This document shows, piece after piece, positions 1 through 8,750 of a DNA stretch of 35,547 nucleotides (positions are counted from its first letter, which is position 1; every line of letters begins with the position of its first letter). The position numbers and the translations under genes are program-made. The stretch spans positions 1-35,547 of the forward strand of contig NZ_JAFBDI010000025.1 of NCBI RefSeq assembly GCF_016908145.1, given 5' to 3'. The stretch is from Marinitoga litoralis (GTDB lineage Bacteria; Thermotogota; Thermotogae; Petrotogales; Petrotogaceae). Below the pieces are notes generated by a model. It was not told where the DNA came from, searched no databases, and saw nothing but the letters and a program-made list of their open reading frames with translations.

Positions 1-23
1 AAGTTGCTGTAATATAATATAAT

Positions 24-52
24 AAAACGGTGGAATTAATCTCCACCGTTTT
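24..52. terminator. Bidirectional intrinsic terminator
   Basis: An 11-bp perfect stem (AAAACGGTGGA, a 7-nt loop, TCCACCGTTTT) is flanked by T-runs when read from either side. It ends the flgF-flgG-mscS transcript on the minus strand. It could also end a plus-strand transcript entering from the left edge. The stop codon of the MscS-family gene lies inside the loop. Confidence 0.85.
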
Positions 53-836
53 TTATATGTAAATCTATTTGTGTAAAAGGTATTTCTATATTCTTTTCTT
101 TTAAAAGGTTGAATATTTCTGTTGCAACCTTTTTTGAACCTTCTAAAAAGTCTTCTCTTTTTAACCAAAATTTTATTGAAAAATCTACTGAAGAAGCTCC
201 AAAACCACTGAATACAATTAAAGAAGAATGATTATCATCATTATATATAATATCACTTTTTTCTAAATAATCATTTACAAGGTTTAAAAAGTAATTCACA
301 TCAGTATTATATGAAACTCCTATATTTAAATCAGCTCTTCTAATATCACTTGGCCAGAAATTAGTTATTGTGCTTCCCCACATTGTTTTATTAGGAATTC
401 TGACTTCTTTTCCATCAAATGTTTTAATTATTGTATGGTTTAAATCAATTCTACTTACAACACCAGATACACCATTTACTTCTATAACATCATTATCTTT
501 AATAGCTTTGGAAAACATTAATAAAATACCAGAAATAAAATTAGATAATGGTTCTTGTACTGCAAAAGCAATTACAATACCTGATACTCCTAAACCAGTC
601 AACATTGGCATTAAATCTTTAAAAATAAGGGATAAAATTACAAAGATGCCTATAGTATATGATGCAACATTAATTAAAACTTTCATAGTATTTTTATATG
701 TTAAATCTTTTCCAGTTTTTTCAGAAACTTTAAGAACAGAATTATATAAAACTTTAGAAACGATTTTTGTGATAATTAATACAACTATACTTAATCCTAT
801 TCTTAAAGAATAATCAATAATAATATCCATATTCAT
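36..836 (-). CDS. MscS-family small-conductance mechanosensitive ion channel
   Basis: This 266-residue inner membrane protein should open under membrane tension and release solutes during osmotic downshock. The N-terminal 100 residues hold about three hydrophobic segments. The third is the Gly/Ala-rich pore helix (GLGVSGIVIAFAVQEPLSNF). A beta domain follows (DVIEVNGVSGVVSRIDL, then DGKEVRIPNK), and then an alpha/beta C-terminal domain, which is the order and size of a minimal MscS. The ATG follows an AGGGTG ribosome binding site and lies 11 nt after flgG, so it is probably the last gene of the flgF-flgG transcript. No functional link to flagella is evident. The family call is firm, but the exact channel type cannot be told from sequence. 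Confidence 0.93.
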   Translation of the reverse strand: MNMDIIIDYSLRIGLSIVVLIITKIVSKVLYNSVLKVSEKTGKDLTYKNTMKVLINVASYTIGIFVILSLIFKDLMPMLTGLGVSGIVIAFAVQEPLSNFISGILLMFSKAIKDNDVIEVNGVSGVVSRIDLNHTIIKTFDGKEVRIPNKTMWGSTITNFWPSDIRRADLNIGVSYNTDVNYFLNLVNDYLEKSDIIYNDDNHSSLIVFSGFGASSVDFSIKFWLKREDFLEGSKKVATEIFNLLKEKNIEIPFTQIDLHIKNGGD

Positions 837-847
837 ATTAAATCACC

Positions 848-1633
848 CTATCTCTTCAATGTTCCAATTGTTCTTAAGAAATCATCTGCAGTTTGTATTG
901 CTTTAGAATTTAAATCATATGTTCTTTGAGCAACTATCATATTAACCATTTCTTTTACAACATCAACATTAGATTTTTCTAAAGAACCTTGTTCAATAGA
1001 ACCAAAACCATCTTGATTAGGTATTCCTTCAGTAGCAACTCCTGAAGCAGGTGTTGATAAGAATAAATTATTACCAATAGATTTTAATCCAGCGGGATTA
1101 ACAAATCTAACTAATGTTAAATTACCAACATTTTGAATAGTTCCATCTGGTAATTTTGCACTTATTATACCATCAGGAGATACATTAACACTTTCTGCTG
1201 TTGTAGGTAATGTAATGTTAGGAACAAGAAGTAATCCATTAGATGTAACTAATCTTCCATCACCATCAACTTTAAATGAACCGTCTCTTGTATATGCTAT
1301 TCTTCCGTCTTGTAATTGAACTTGGAAAAATCCATCTCCCATAATTGCAAAATCAAATGTTCCGCCAGTTTGTTCTATATTACCTTGTGTAAATATCCTA
1401 TTTGTTGCAACAACTTTTACCCCATGGCCCACATAATCTCCTGTAGGTAAAACAGAGTTTTGGGCTACAGGTGTTCCAGCTTCTTTTATAGGTGTATATA
1501 GTAAATCTTGGAATTCAACCCTTTGTGCTTTATAACCTGTTGTGTCAACATTAGATAAATTATTTGATATTGTATCAAGTCTTCTTTGTTGTGCTATCAT
1601 CCCTGTAGATGCAGAATAAAGAGATACTAACAT
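848..1633 (-). CDS. flgG: Flagellar distal rod protein FlgG
   Basis: FlgG builds the distal rod that crosses the periplasm between the MS-ring and the hook. At 261 residues it matches the usual FlgG length. The N-terminus has the rod/hook signature (TGMIAQQRRLDTISNNLSNV), followed by the FlgG-type segment TTGYKAQRVEFQDLLY. The C-terminus has the coiled-coil signature (SNVDVVKEMVNMIVAQRTYD). Terminal heptad helices packing together is characteristic of the axial protein family. A strong AAGGAGG site precedes the ATG. The gene follows flgF by 34 nt on the same strand, so the two are co-transcribed. The presence of FlgF and FlgG implies a motile cell. Confidence 0.95.
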   Translation of the reverse strand: MLVSLYSASTGMIAQQRRLDTISNNLSNVDTTGYKAQRVEFQDLLYTPIKEAGTPVAQNSVLPTGDYVGHGVKVVATNRIFTQGNIEQTGGTFDFAIMGDGFFQVQLQDGRIAYTRDGSFKVDGDGRLVTSNGLLLVPNITLPTTAESVNVSPDGIISAKLPDGTIQNVGNLTLVRFVNPAGLKSIGNNLFLSTPASGVATEGIPNQDGFGSIEQGSLEKSNVDVVKEMVNMIVAQRTYDLNSKAIQTADDFLRTIGTLKR

Positions 1634-1667
1634 ATTCTTTTCCTCCTTGAATTATATTATTTTATTT

Positions 1668-2402
1668 TTATATTCTTTGAGCAGCTTCTACTATTCTACC
1701 AGTCATTGAATCTTGGCTTTGTACAGACTTTTGTATAATTTCAAATGCTCTATTTGCATTAATTAAATTAACCATTTCTTTTAATGTATCCACATTAGAT
1801 TTTTCAACACTACCTTGAATTAATTTATAATTTTGAGCTTCTAATTCATTTCCTGTAAAAAGATTTATTCCAAACTTTGAAGGATTATCCAAATTTACAA
1901 TTGCGATTTTTTGTCCAGTTAATTGTGTTCCGTTATATATATTTCCTAATTCATCAACAGTAAAATTGTTTGGAACCTGAATGTGTTGATTATTTGTATC
2001 TAAAATATAATTACCATCTGAATTTACTAAAAAACCATCTTGATTTAATTTAAATTCGCCATTCCTTGAATAATATATCTCTGAATTTCTTTCTACTTTA
2101 AAAAAACCATCTCCAAATATTGCAAAATCAGTGGGATTATTTGTTTCTACGATTTGACCTTGAGATATGATAGGTTTTGTTTCTTCAGCAATCAAAGCAG
2201 TTTCCATATATCCAACATGTTTTCCTTTTTTAATATCATTTGAGTCATAATTTCTGAATTCCTTTTCTAAATAAGCTTTAAATAATACTTCATCTTTTTT
2301 GTATCCTACTGTATCAGCATTAGCTAGATTATTAGAAATATTATCTAATTGTGCCATATTAGCTAGCATACCCATAGTTGAAATATATAGTCCTCTATTC
2401 AT
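1668..2402 (-). CDS. flgF: Flagellar basal-body rod protein, FlgF type
   Basis: This is a second axial rod protein (244 residues), a paralogue of the neighbouring FlgG. It carries the same N-terminal rod signature (MLANMAQLDNISNNLANADT) and C-terminal signature (SNVDTLKEMVNLINANRAFE). It lacks FlgG's QDLLY segment and is more divergent in the middle, which fits FlgF, the proximal rod protein. FlgF and FlgG are hard to separate by sequence alone, and the order flgF-flgG supports the call. The ATG sits behind a strong GCAGGAGGCGATT ribosome binding site. The promoter was not identified with confidence in the 200-bp divergent gap to the STAS gene. Confidence 0.85.
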   Translation of the reverse strand: MNRGLYISTMGMLANMAQLDNISNNLANADTVGYKKDEVLFKAYLEKEFRNYDSNDIKKGKHVGYMETALIAEETKPIISQGQIVETNNPTDFAIFGDGFFKVERNSEIYYSRNGEFKLNQDGFLVNSDGNYILDTNNQHIQVPNNFTVDELGNIYNGTQLTGQKIAIVNLDNPSKFGINLFTGNELEAQNYKLIQGSVEKSNVDTLKEMVNLINANRAFEIIQKSVQSQDSMTGRIVEAAQRI

Positions 2403-2526
2403 ATAATCGCCTCCTGCGAATCAACTCATTAATATATTTCTTTTTATAAAAAGTATTATCCTAATTTTTAGATATAAAGTAATTAAAGAAAATGAACGAT
2501 TAATAATATGAGGAATTAAAGTTCTT

Positions 2527-2554
2527 TTGAGTTTTAAAAAAAATATGTTATAAT
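2527..2554 (+). promoter_or_regulatory. Sigma-A-type promoter of the STAS gene
   Basis: A -35 TTGAGT (2527-2532) and a perfect -10 TATAAT (2549-2554) are separated by 16 bp. Transcription would start near 2561, about 40 nt before the ATG at 2602. The rest of the gap back to flgF is AT-rich, and I could not place a firm divergent promoter there. Confidence 0.6.
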
Positions 2555-2601
2555 TTAAAAAAAGAATAGTTATAAAAGAATAAAATAATGGAGGTGTTAT
2601 T

Positions 2602-2931
2602 ATGGACTTTACAGTAGACTTTTCAGAAAAGGGAAATTATTTTCTAATTAAAGTTGATGGAGAAATAGATGCATATCATTCAGCTACATTTAAACAAAAA
2701 TCAAAAGAAAAATTATCAGGAACATCACATTCTAAATATGTAATTGAAATGTCAAATGTAACATATATAGATAGTGCAGGATTAGGAGCAGTTGTAAGTT
2801 TATTAAAAGAAGCAAGAAATTTAAAAAAAGAATTAGTTTTAGTAGGACTTCAACCACAAGTAAGAAAAATTTTTGAAATGACAAAATTAGATAAAATTGT
2901 AAAAATTGTAGATACTATAGACGAAATTTAA
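2602..2931 (+). CDS. STAS-domain anti-sigma factor antagonist
   Basis: This is a single STAS domain of 109 residues, the size of SpoIIAA/RsbV proteins. These cytosolic switches bind an anti-sigma kinase when unphosphorylated and are released by its phosphorylation. The hallmark loop is YIDSAGLGAVV, with Ser58 in the position of the phosphorylated serine. A GGAGGTG ribosome binding site precedes the ATG, and the gene has its own promoter and terminator. No anti-sigma kinase or sigma factor is adjacent. A SpoIIE/RsbU-type phosphatase is encoded at 17007-18116 and could act on this protein, but that pairing is inference. Roles other than sigma control, such as c-di-GMP or chemotaxis signalling, are possible. 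Confidence 0.9.
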   Translation: MDFTVDFSEKGNYFLIKVDGEIDAYHSATFKQKSKEKLSGTSHSKYVIEMSNVTYIDSAGLGAVVSLLKEARNLKKELVLVGLQPQVRKIFEMTKLDKIVKIVDTIDEI

Positions 2932-2955
2932 AAAGCTCCCAAACGGGAGCTTTTT
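2931..2955. terminator. Bidirectional terminator between convergent STAS gene and murC
   Basis: A 10-bp stem (AAAAGCTCCC, loop AAAC, GGGAGCTTTT) starts at the last base of the STAS stop codon and overlaps the first base of the murC stop codon. It serves both convergent genes. Confidence 0.88.
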
Positions 2956-4297
2956 AAATAACATCTTCGTATTTTTTTTCAAAAATTCTACTTAAATCTT
3001 TAGCGATATTAGTAATATCGCCAGCACCTAAAAATAAGAAAACACCTTCATTTATTTCAAGCGCTTTATCTATCATCATATTTTCAGAATCGATATATTC
3101 TGCATTATCAATTAAACTTACCATTTTAGATTCATCAATTCCATCAATTGGATCTTCAAAAGCTGAATATAATCTATATATAAAAACCTTATCAGCATTT
3201 TTTAAAGCTTCGCTAAATTCCATATAATGTCTGTATAATCTACTATATCTGTGTGGTTGGAAAATTGCGATAATAGGGTAATCTGGGAAATATTCTTTTG
3301 CAGCTTTTATTGTTAAATCAACTTCTTCAGGTGTATGAGCATAATCATCCACAACAAAAATATGACTGTTTTTAAATAAAACATTGAAACGTCTATTTAC
3401 AGAATTAAATGTTTCAAAAGCATTGACTATTTTTTCAAAAGCTATTCCAGATTCTAAAGAATATGCGATAGCTGCAATAGCATCATATGCATAATGAATA
3501 CCTGGTAAATTTAATTTGATTTTTCCAATGAACTTATCCTTATAATTCACATCAAAGGTTTGATAATATCCATATGGGGTTCTATTAGTGAAATAATAGT
3601 CAGAATTTGAATTTGAACCAAATTTAATAACTATGTTATCATTAAAACCATTTAAAATATAATCATCACCATTTAATAAGACAAAATCTCTTGCTTTGGA
3701 TGCGTATTCATAAATAGAATCAATTAAATTTTGAAATGAATTATTATAATGTTCTAAATGATCTGGTCTTAAATTAGTAATTATAGATACATCTGAAACC
3801 GTATTTTTTATAAATCCATCGCTTTCATCAACTTCACTAATAATTGGTCCAGACCCCATTCTAAAGTTTCCATCTTCTAAACTATCATGAATTCCACCTA
3901 AAAATACTGTAGGATCGTTTTTTGCTTTTTTAAAGATATGAGATATCATAGCAGTAGTTGTAGTTTTTCCGTCTGTACCAGTAATTCCAACACTATAATT
4001 GCTTTTTAAAATATAATTTAAATATTCCATTCTATTCATTATAGGTATTTTATGTTGTTTCGCATATATTATTTCTGGATTATCATCTTTTATAGCTGTA
4101 CTTTTTATTATTAAATCCGAGTTTTCTATATTATTTTTATCGTGACCAATATTTATATATATACCCTTATTTTTCAAATAATCAGTTCTTTCGCTTTCGA
4201 CATTGTTAGAACCTGATACATCATATCCTCTATACTTAGTATATAATGCTAAAGAACTCATTCCGATTCCGCCAATGCCAGAAAAAAAGTATTTCAT
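2954..4297 (-). CDS. murC: UDP-N-acetylmuramate--L-alanine ligase MurC
   Basis: MurC joins L-alanine to UDP-MurNAc with ATP, the first step of the peptide stem of peptidoglycan (cytosol). The N-terminal UDP-binding Rossmann fold starts with the MurC signature FSGIGGIGMSSLA. The ATP loop is GTDGKTTTT (about residues 107-115). The central domain has SEVDESDGF and NLRPDHLEHY. The C-terminal domain has VVDDYAHTPEEV and FQPHRYSRLYRH, both typical of MurC. The length of 447 matches the family. Most MurC proteins have His where this one has Asp (GTDGK); as I recall, Thermotoga shares Asp. It is the last gene of the dcw operon, 1 nt after murG. Mpl ligase is the main alternative, but the cluster position favours MurC. 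Confidence 0.95.
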   Translation of the reverse strand: MKYFFSGIGGIGMSSLALYTKYRGYDVSGSNNVESERTDYLKNKGIYINIGHDKNNIENSDLIIKSTAIKDDNPEIIYAKQHKIPIMNRMEYLNYILKSNYSVGITGTDGKTTTTAMISHIFKKAKNDPTVFLGGIHDSLEDGNFRMGSGPIISEVDESDGFIKNTVSDVSIITNLRPDHLEHYNNSFQNLIDSIYEYASKARDFVLLNGDDYILNGFNDNIVIKFGSNSNSDYYFTNRTPYGYYQTFDVNYKDKFIGKIKLNLPGIHYAYDAIAAIAYSLESGIAFEKIVNAFETFNSVNRRFNVLFKNSHIFVVDDYAHTPEEVDLTIKAAKEYFPDYPIIAIFQPHRYSRLYRHYMEFSEALKNADKVFIYRLYSAFEDPIDGIDESKMVSLIDNAEYIDSENMMIDKALEINEGVFLFLGAGDITNIAKDLSRIFEKKYEDVI

Positions 4298-4298
4298 A

Positions 4299-5336
4299 TT
4301 AGGCGCCTCCTAGTGAATCTAAAATATTTTTTATTATTAATTTAGATGGATTTTCCTTTTTTATTAAATAATTATCTTTTTTATGTGTATTATATATAAT
4401 ATCAATTATTCTTTGTGATGATATTTCATTTTCGGTAAATATGTGTATATTTTTTCGATTAAGAGCCTTTGCGTTTAAAATTTGTTGATTTTCTGCAGAT
4501 TCTCCCCAAGGTATAATTATAGCAGGTATTTCAAAAAAGTCAATCTCTGATAAACTTGTAGCGCCACCACGTGAAATAGTCATATCACTTACAGCAAGAT
4601 ATTCTGTTAAATTATCTAGATAATCAAATATTCTTACATTATCCCATTTAGAAACAATATTTTTTGAAACATGAACAAAATTCACATCTCTAATTACATT
4701 ATATACCTCAACCATTAAATTATCAATAAACTCAGAACCCAAACTGCCACCAAAAACTGTTATTAATGGTTTATTATCATCGAATTTTAAGTCATTTATT
4801 ATTTTTTTTCTATCAATATTTTCTGGTATTCTTATTGGATTTCCAGATATTATACTTTTTTCTGGATAATTATTACCAATAGTATTTTCGTATGTTAAAA
4901 AAATTCTTTTTGCATATTTGCTTAGAACTTTATTTGCGACTCCCATAATTTTATTTTGTTCAAGTAAAAAAATTGGAATTTTTAAATCTTTAGCAGCTAA
5001 ACCAACAGGTACAGTCACATAGCCACCTGTTAAAATAACAAAATCTGGTTTATTTTTTTTCAAAATTCTTTTAACCTTCAAATAATTTAAAAAGGTTTTT
5101 GCTAAAACAGCTATGTTTTTTAATGAATGTAAAGGCCTAATTAATCCTTTAACCTTTAAAGGTATATGTTTAGCATTAGGAAAATCTTTAGGTACTTTAA
5201 AATAATCCAATCTATTATAGATAGTAAAATACGTCAAATTAAAATCTATATTTTTTTCCAATTCTTTTATAACAGAATAAGCTGGATAATAATGACCGCC
5301 AGTTCCTCCACCAGCAACAACAATATTATACTTCAT
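4299..5336 (-). CDS. murG: UDP-GlcNAc:undecaprenyl-PP-MurNAc-pentapeptide GlcNAc transferase MurG
   Basis: MurG adds GlcNAc to lipid I to make lipid II on the cytosolic face of the membrane. It is a GT-B glycosyltransferase of 345 residues, the normal length. The N-terminal lipid-substrate loop VVAGGGTGGHYYPA is at about 6-19. A second glycine loop lies near residue 195 (TVFGGSLGS). The UDP-GlcNAc site is SRGGATSLSEIDFFEIPAI followed by ENQQILNA. The start overlaps the end of ftsW by 11 nt, which implies translational coupling, and murC follows after 1 nt. Confidence 0.96.
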   Translation of the reverse strand: MKYNIVVAGGGTGGHYYPAYSVIKELEKNIDFNLTYFTIYNRLDYFKVPKDFPNAKHIPLKVKGLIRPLHSLKNIAVLAKTFLNYLKVKRILKKNKPDFVILTGGYVTVPVGLAAKDLKIPIFLLEQNKIMGVANKVLSKYAKRIFLTYENTIGNNYPEKSIISGNPIRIPENIDRKKIINDLKFDDNKPLITVFGGSLGSEFIDNLMVEVYNVIRDVNFVHVSKNIVSKWDNVRIFDYLDNLTEYLAVSDMTISRGGATSLSEIDFFEIPAIIIPWGESAENQQILNAKALNRKNIHIFTENEISSQRIIDIIYNTHKKDNYLIKKENPSKLIIKNILDSLGGA

Positions 5337-6489
5337 CTACTCTTTCCACCTTTTCCATTTCTTCGATATTATTTTTTTCAATGTTATTTTCGTCAATTAT
5401 TTCATAATAAATCATACCCATAATATATCCAATTGATACTAAAGTTATCATTAACGAAGAATTTCCATAACTCATTAAAGGTAAAGTAACCCCTGTTGTA
5501 GGTAATAATCCAACAGATACACCTATGTTAATAAAACTTTGGAAAAATATCCAAAAAGCAAATATTATCATATAATTTCTGCCGGCAGAATTTTTAATAT
5601 ATCTAGAAATTAAAATAAGTTCTCTAGAAATTAAAAAATATAACGTAATTATCATTATAATACCTAATTTTCCCCATTCTTCTCCAATAACAGCTATAAT
5701 AAAATCGCTATATGAATAAGGAACAGTATATTTTTCTTCTCCAACAAAAGTACCAGAACCAAATAATCCACCATTAGTAATGGCATCTAACGATTGACTT
5801 AATTGATAATTATTTTCAATGCTCTTAAATTGTTCTAAACGGTCTTTTTGGTATCCATGTAAAATATCTGTGTTTAGGATAATAAACATTCCTAATGCAA
5901 TTAAAAGGAAAATAGTTAAATAGAAATGTATATTTTTTACACCGTTTATATATATTGTAAGTATAGCTAAAATAAAAATTAAAAGAGATGTACTTAAATC
6001 AGGTTCAAGAAAAATCAAAGCAACACTTACTCCTGTAATAATTAATGGAATAATAATACCATATGCAAAATATTTTTTCTTATTTCCTATCTTATAATAA
6101 TACCATGATAAATATAACGGTAAAAATAATTTCATAAACTCTGATGGCTGTAATTGAAAACCAGCAAACGTTATCCATCGTCTAGTTCCATTAATTGGAG
6201 TTTGGGTTAAAGCAGTGACTAATAACGTGAAAATCACTAAAAAAACGAAATTTATTATGTACTTTCCTCTTATAATGTATTTTGATAATGAAAAGGCTAT
6301 AAACCCTAAAAATGAAGATAATATTATAGTTATAACATGTTTTTGGAATTTACTTTCTATTTCTACTTGTGAAAAAGAATATTCCATAGCCTTTAAAGAA
6401 CTATATACAAAAAAAGTTCCTAAAGTTAATGCAATACCAACCATAATAATAAATAATAGAGCTCGACGTTTTAATACTGTTTTATTCAC
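5326..6489 (-). CDS. ftsW: SEDS peptidoglycan polymerase FtsW
   Basis: FtsW is a polytopic SEDS glycosyltransferase that polymerises lipid II at the division septum with a class B PBP. This 387-residue protein has about ten hydrophobic segments. Family motifs are NGTRRWITFAGFQLQPSEF, FLEPDLSTSL, GEEWGKLG and GLLPTTGVTLPLMSYGNSS. RodA is the paralogue that sequence alone does not fully exclude; the place between murD and murG argues for FtsW. The start is GTG and shares its G with the murD stop (TAGTG), with GGAG about 8 nt upstream. The acidic C-terminal tail after the last membrane helix is about 35 residues. Confidence 0.93.
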   Translation of the reverse strand: MNKTVLKRRALLFIIMVGIALTLGTFFVYSSLKAMEYSFSQVEIESKFQKHVITIILSSFLGFIAFSLSKYIIRGKYIINFVFLVIFTLLVTALTQTPINGTRRWITFAGFQLQPSEFMKLFLPLYLSWYYYKIGNKKKYFAYGIIIPLIITGVSVALIFLEPDLSTSLLIFILAILTIYINGVKNIHFYLTIFLLIALGMFIILNTDILHGYQKDRLEQFKSIENNYQLSQSLDAITNGGLFGSGTFVGEEKYTVPYSYSDFIIAVIGEEWGKLGIIMIITLYFLISRELILISRYIKNSAGRNYMIIFAFWIFFQSFINIGVSVGLLPTTGVTLPLMSYGNSSLMITLVSIGYIMGMIYYEIIDENNIEKNNIEEMEKVERVDEV

Positions 6490-7808
6490 TATACCATCTC
6501 CATCAATTTATATACTTCTTTTTTAAAGGCTTTACCTCTTTCCTTATAATTTTTAAATAAATCATAACTTGCACCTGCAGGTGACAAAATAATATAAAAA
6601 TCATTTTGATAATCATCATTACTTGCTAAATCAACAGCTTTTATAAATGCTGAATGTAAATCTTTTTCTACAACATAATTGGTAAAGAAATTGTATTTTT
6701 TTATTTCATTAACCATTTCACCAAACACAATAACCTTTTTTGCATTGTTTTGTAATTCTAATAGAAATTCATGCATATCTTCATTCTTTGGCCTTCCAGT
6801 TAATAATGCAACATAATTTTTTCCTCTAAATGATTTATAAGCAGTAAAGGCAGAATGAACATTAGTAGCTTTAGAATCATTATAGAATTTTATTCCATTA
6901 TATTCGCCAACATATTCAAGTCTATGTTCTAAGGTTTTAAAAGAGATTAATTTTTCTTCTATTAATTCCTTAGAAATACCAAGATTTAAAGCAACAGCAA
7001 CAGCAGATAAAACATCTTCTCTATATAAGTCTAATTTCAAAGATTCGTTATTTACTTTTATGTTAATATTGTTTTTTGTTTCTATCATGTTATTTTTCCA
7101 TATATAGTTCCCATTTTCCCCGAAGAAAAACAAATTCTTAACATTATTTAAATATGATCTAAGGTTAGAGTTTATAAATCCAAGTCCATTATTTTTAATT
7201 GTTTTTATTATCAATCCAAGTTTTGTATTATAATATTCTTCTAAAGACGAATGCCAATCTAAATGATCAGGCATTAAGTTAATTAAAACTGAAAATTCTG
7301 GAGTAAATTCTTTACCCCAGAATAATTGAAAGCTAGATATTTCAACAACATATACTTCTCTATCATAATCCGCTGATGAAAGAGGAGTGCCCAAGTTTCC
7401 TCCTATAAATGTATTATATGAACCGTTTAATATATGGCCTATCAATTCTGTTGTAGTTGATTTGCCATTTGTGCCAGTAACACCAATGAAAATGGCTTTA
7501 GGATTTTCTTTTTTTATTTTCTTCCATGCATATTCAACTTCTGTAGTATATGGTATATTATTTTCCATAATAATTTGAATAGGTAAGCTCTTTGGAGGTA
7601 TTCCTGGGCTTAAAATTGCTAAATCTGATGATTTCAGCAAATCTCCATGTTTTTCTTCATAAGATATTCCGTTATTTTCAAAAAATATTATATCTTTATC
7701 GGAAAAAGGTTTATTATTACTTACATAAATTTCATGATTTTCTTTTAATAAAATGTTTTTTAATAATTCTTCATTGCTAATACCATATCCAACAAGGCAT
7801 ATTTTCAT
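6489..7808 (-). CDS. murD: UDP-N-acetylmuramoyl-L-alanine--D-glutamate ligase MurD
   Basis: MurD adds D-glutamate to UDP-MurNAc-L-Ala with ATP in the cytosol. The protein has 439 residues. Its N-terminal domain begins ICLVGYGISNEELL. It contains ILSPGIPP, typical of MurD, then the ATP loop TGTNGKSTTT at about 111-120. Then come VVEISSFQL (the MurD segment contacting the carbamylated-Lys region), LMPDHLDWH, and YNDSKATN in the C-terminal domain. YNDSKATN is diagnostic for MurD against the other Mur ligases. The ATG overlaps the mraY stop as ATGA, and its TAG stop overlaps the GTG of ftsW by 1 nt. Confidence 0.96.
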   Translation of the reverse strand: MKICLVGYGISNEELLKNILLKENHEIYVSNNKPFSDKDIIFFENNGISYEEKHGDLLKSSDLAILSPGIPPKSLPIQIIMENNIPYTTEVEYAWKKIKKENPKAIFIGVTGTNGKSTTTELIGHILNGSYNTFIGGNLGTPLSSADYDREVYVVEISSFQLFWGKEFTPEFSVLINLMPDHLDWHSSLEEYYNTKLGLIIKTIKNNGLGFINSNLRSYLNNVKNLFFFGENGNYIWKNNMIETKNNINIKVNNESLKLDLYREDVLSAVAVALNLGISKELIEEKLISFKTLEHRLEYVGEYNGIKFYNDSKATNVHSAFTAYKSFRGKNYVALLTGRPKNEDMHEFLLELQNNAKKVIVFGEMVNEIKKYNFFTNYVVEKDLHSAFIKAVDLASNDDYQNDFYIILSPAGASYDLFKNYKERGKAFKKEVYKLMEMV

Positions 7809-8749
7809 ATTAATCCTCCAAGTCCTATTAATGAAAATATTAAATTTATAATTATAAACCTAAAGGTTATATTTTCTTCTGGCCATTTTTTTAACTCAAA
7901 ATGGTGATGAATAGGAGACATTAAAAATACCCTTTTTCCTCTTAATTTAAATGAAGATACTTGTATAATAACACTTAAAGTTTCTATTATGAATATAAAT
8001 CCGGTAAAGATTAAAAATAATTCAATATGATAATAGGTTACTAAAGCAGAAAGTATAGCACCTAAAGCTAATGATCCAGTATCTCCCATAAAAATTTTTG
8101 CGGGTTTTACGTTATATATTAAAAATATAGTTATAGGCAATATTATAGTAAATAACAAGTATATTGGAGCATTAAATAATATAACACTTATTATTATAGT
8201 AAATAACGCTGATATAACAAATGTACCTCCAGCTAAACCATCTAAACCATCAGTTAAATTAGTTGCATTTGAAAAGCCTGTAAATAGAAATATATATAAA
8301 ATAAAATATAATATAGGATTTAGTTCAAAATAATCTTTTACAAAAGGAATATATATTTTTGTTGGTAAAAGATACTTTGAAAAAAGAAAATATATAATTA
8401 TTGAAAATGCAATTTGTAAAAATAATTTTCCTTTAGGTGTTAATCCCATAGCATCTTTTTTTAAAATTGAACTGAAATCATCAAAAAAACCAATAAATCC
8501 AAATAATAATGCTGAAAGTGATATATATATAAATATAGGATCTTTTAAAAATAAAAAAGCTAAAAGATTTAATAATGATATTATCGGAATGAAAATAATG
8601 CCTCCTGCAGTAGGTGTCCCCTGCTTATAACCATGTAAATCAGGACCTTCTGGTCTAATATACTGCCCAAATTGTTTCTTTCTTGCCCAAGCAATATATT
8701 TAGGATACATAAAAAATTCAATTGCAATTATTAATAAAATTAAAAGCAT
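7805..8749 (-). CDS. mraY: Phospho-N-acetylmuramoyl-pentapeptide transferase MraY
   Basis: MraY transfers phospho-MurNAc-pentapeptide to undecaprenyl phosphate, making lipid I in the inner membrane. The sequence has about ten hydrophobic helices. Signatures are PTAGGI, the catalytic FFDDFSSILKKD, NATNLTDGLDGLAGG, AKIFMGDTGSLALG and the MraY-specific histidine motif PIHHHFELKKW. At 314 residues it is a little shorter than the common 320-360, with a short N-terminal helix, but no active-site block is missing. AAAGGAGG precedes the ATG, 1 nt after murF ends. Confidence 0.96.
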   Translation of the reverse strand: MLLILLIIAIEFFMYPKYIAWARKKQFGQYIRPEGPDLHGYKQGTPTAGGIIFIPIISLLNLLAFLFLKDPIFIYISLSALLFGFIGFFDDFSSILKKDAMGLTPKGKLFLQIAFSIIIYFLFSKYLLPTKIYIPFVKDYFELNPILYFILYIFLFTGFSNATNLTDGLDGLAGGTFVISALFTIIISVILFNAPIYLLFTIILPITIFLIYNVKPAKIFMGDTGSLALGAILSALVTYYHIELFLIFTGFIFIIETLSVIIQVSSFKLRGKRVFLMSPIHHHFELKKWPEENITFRFIIINLIFSLIGLGGLI

Positions 8750-8750
8750 T

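Noticed and set aside
370-813. Open frame of 147 codons antisense to the MscS-family gene
   Set aside because: It has no ribosome binding site or family features and mirrors a conserved gene. The same applies to antisense frames at 5166-5423, 6215-6526, 10116-10442, 16732-17160, 27420-27713 and 32254-32664.
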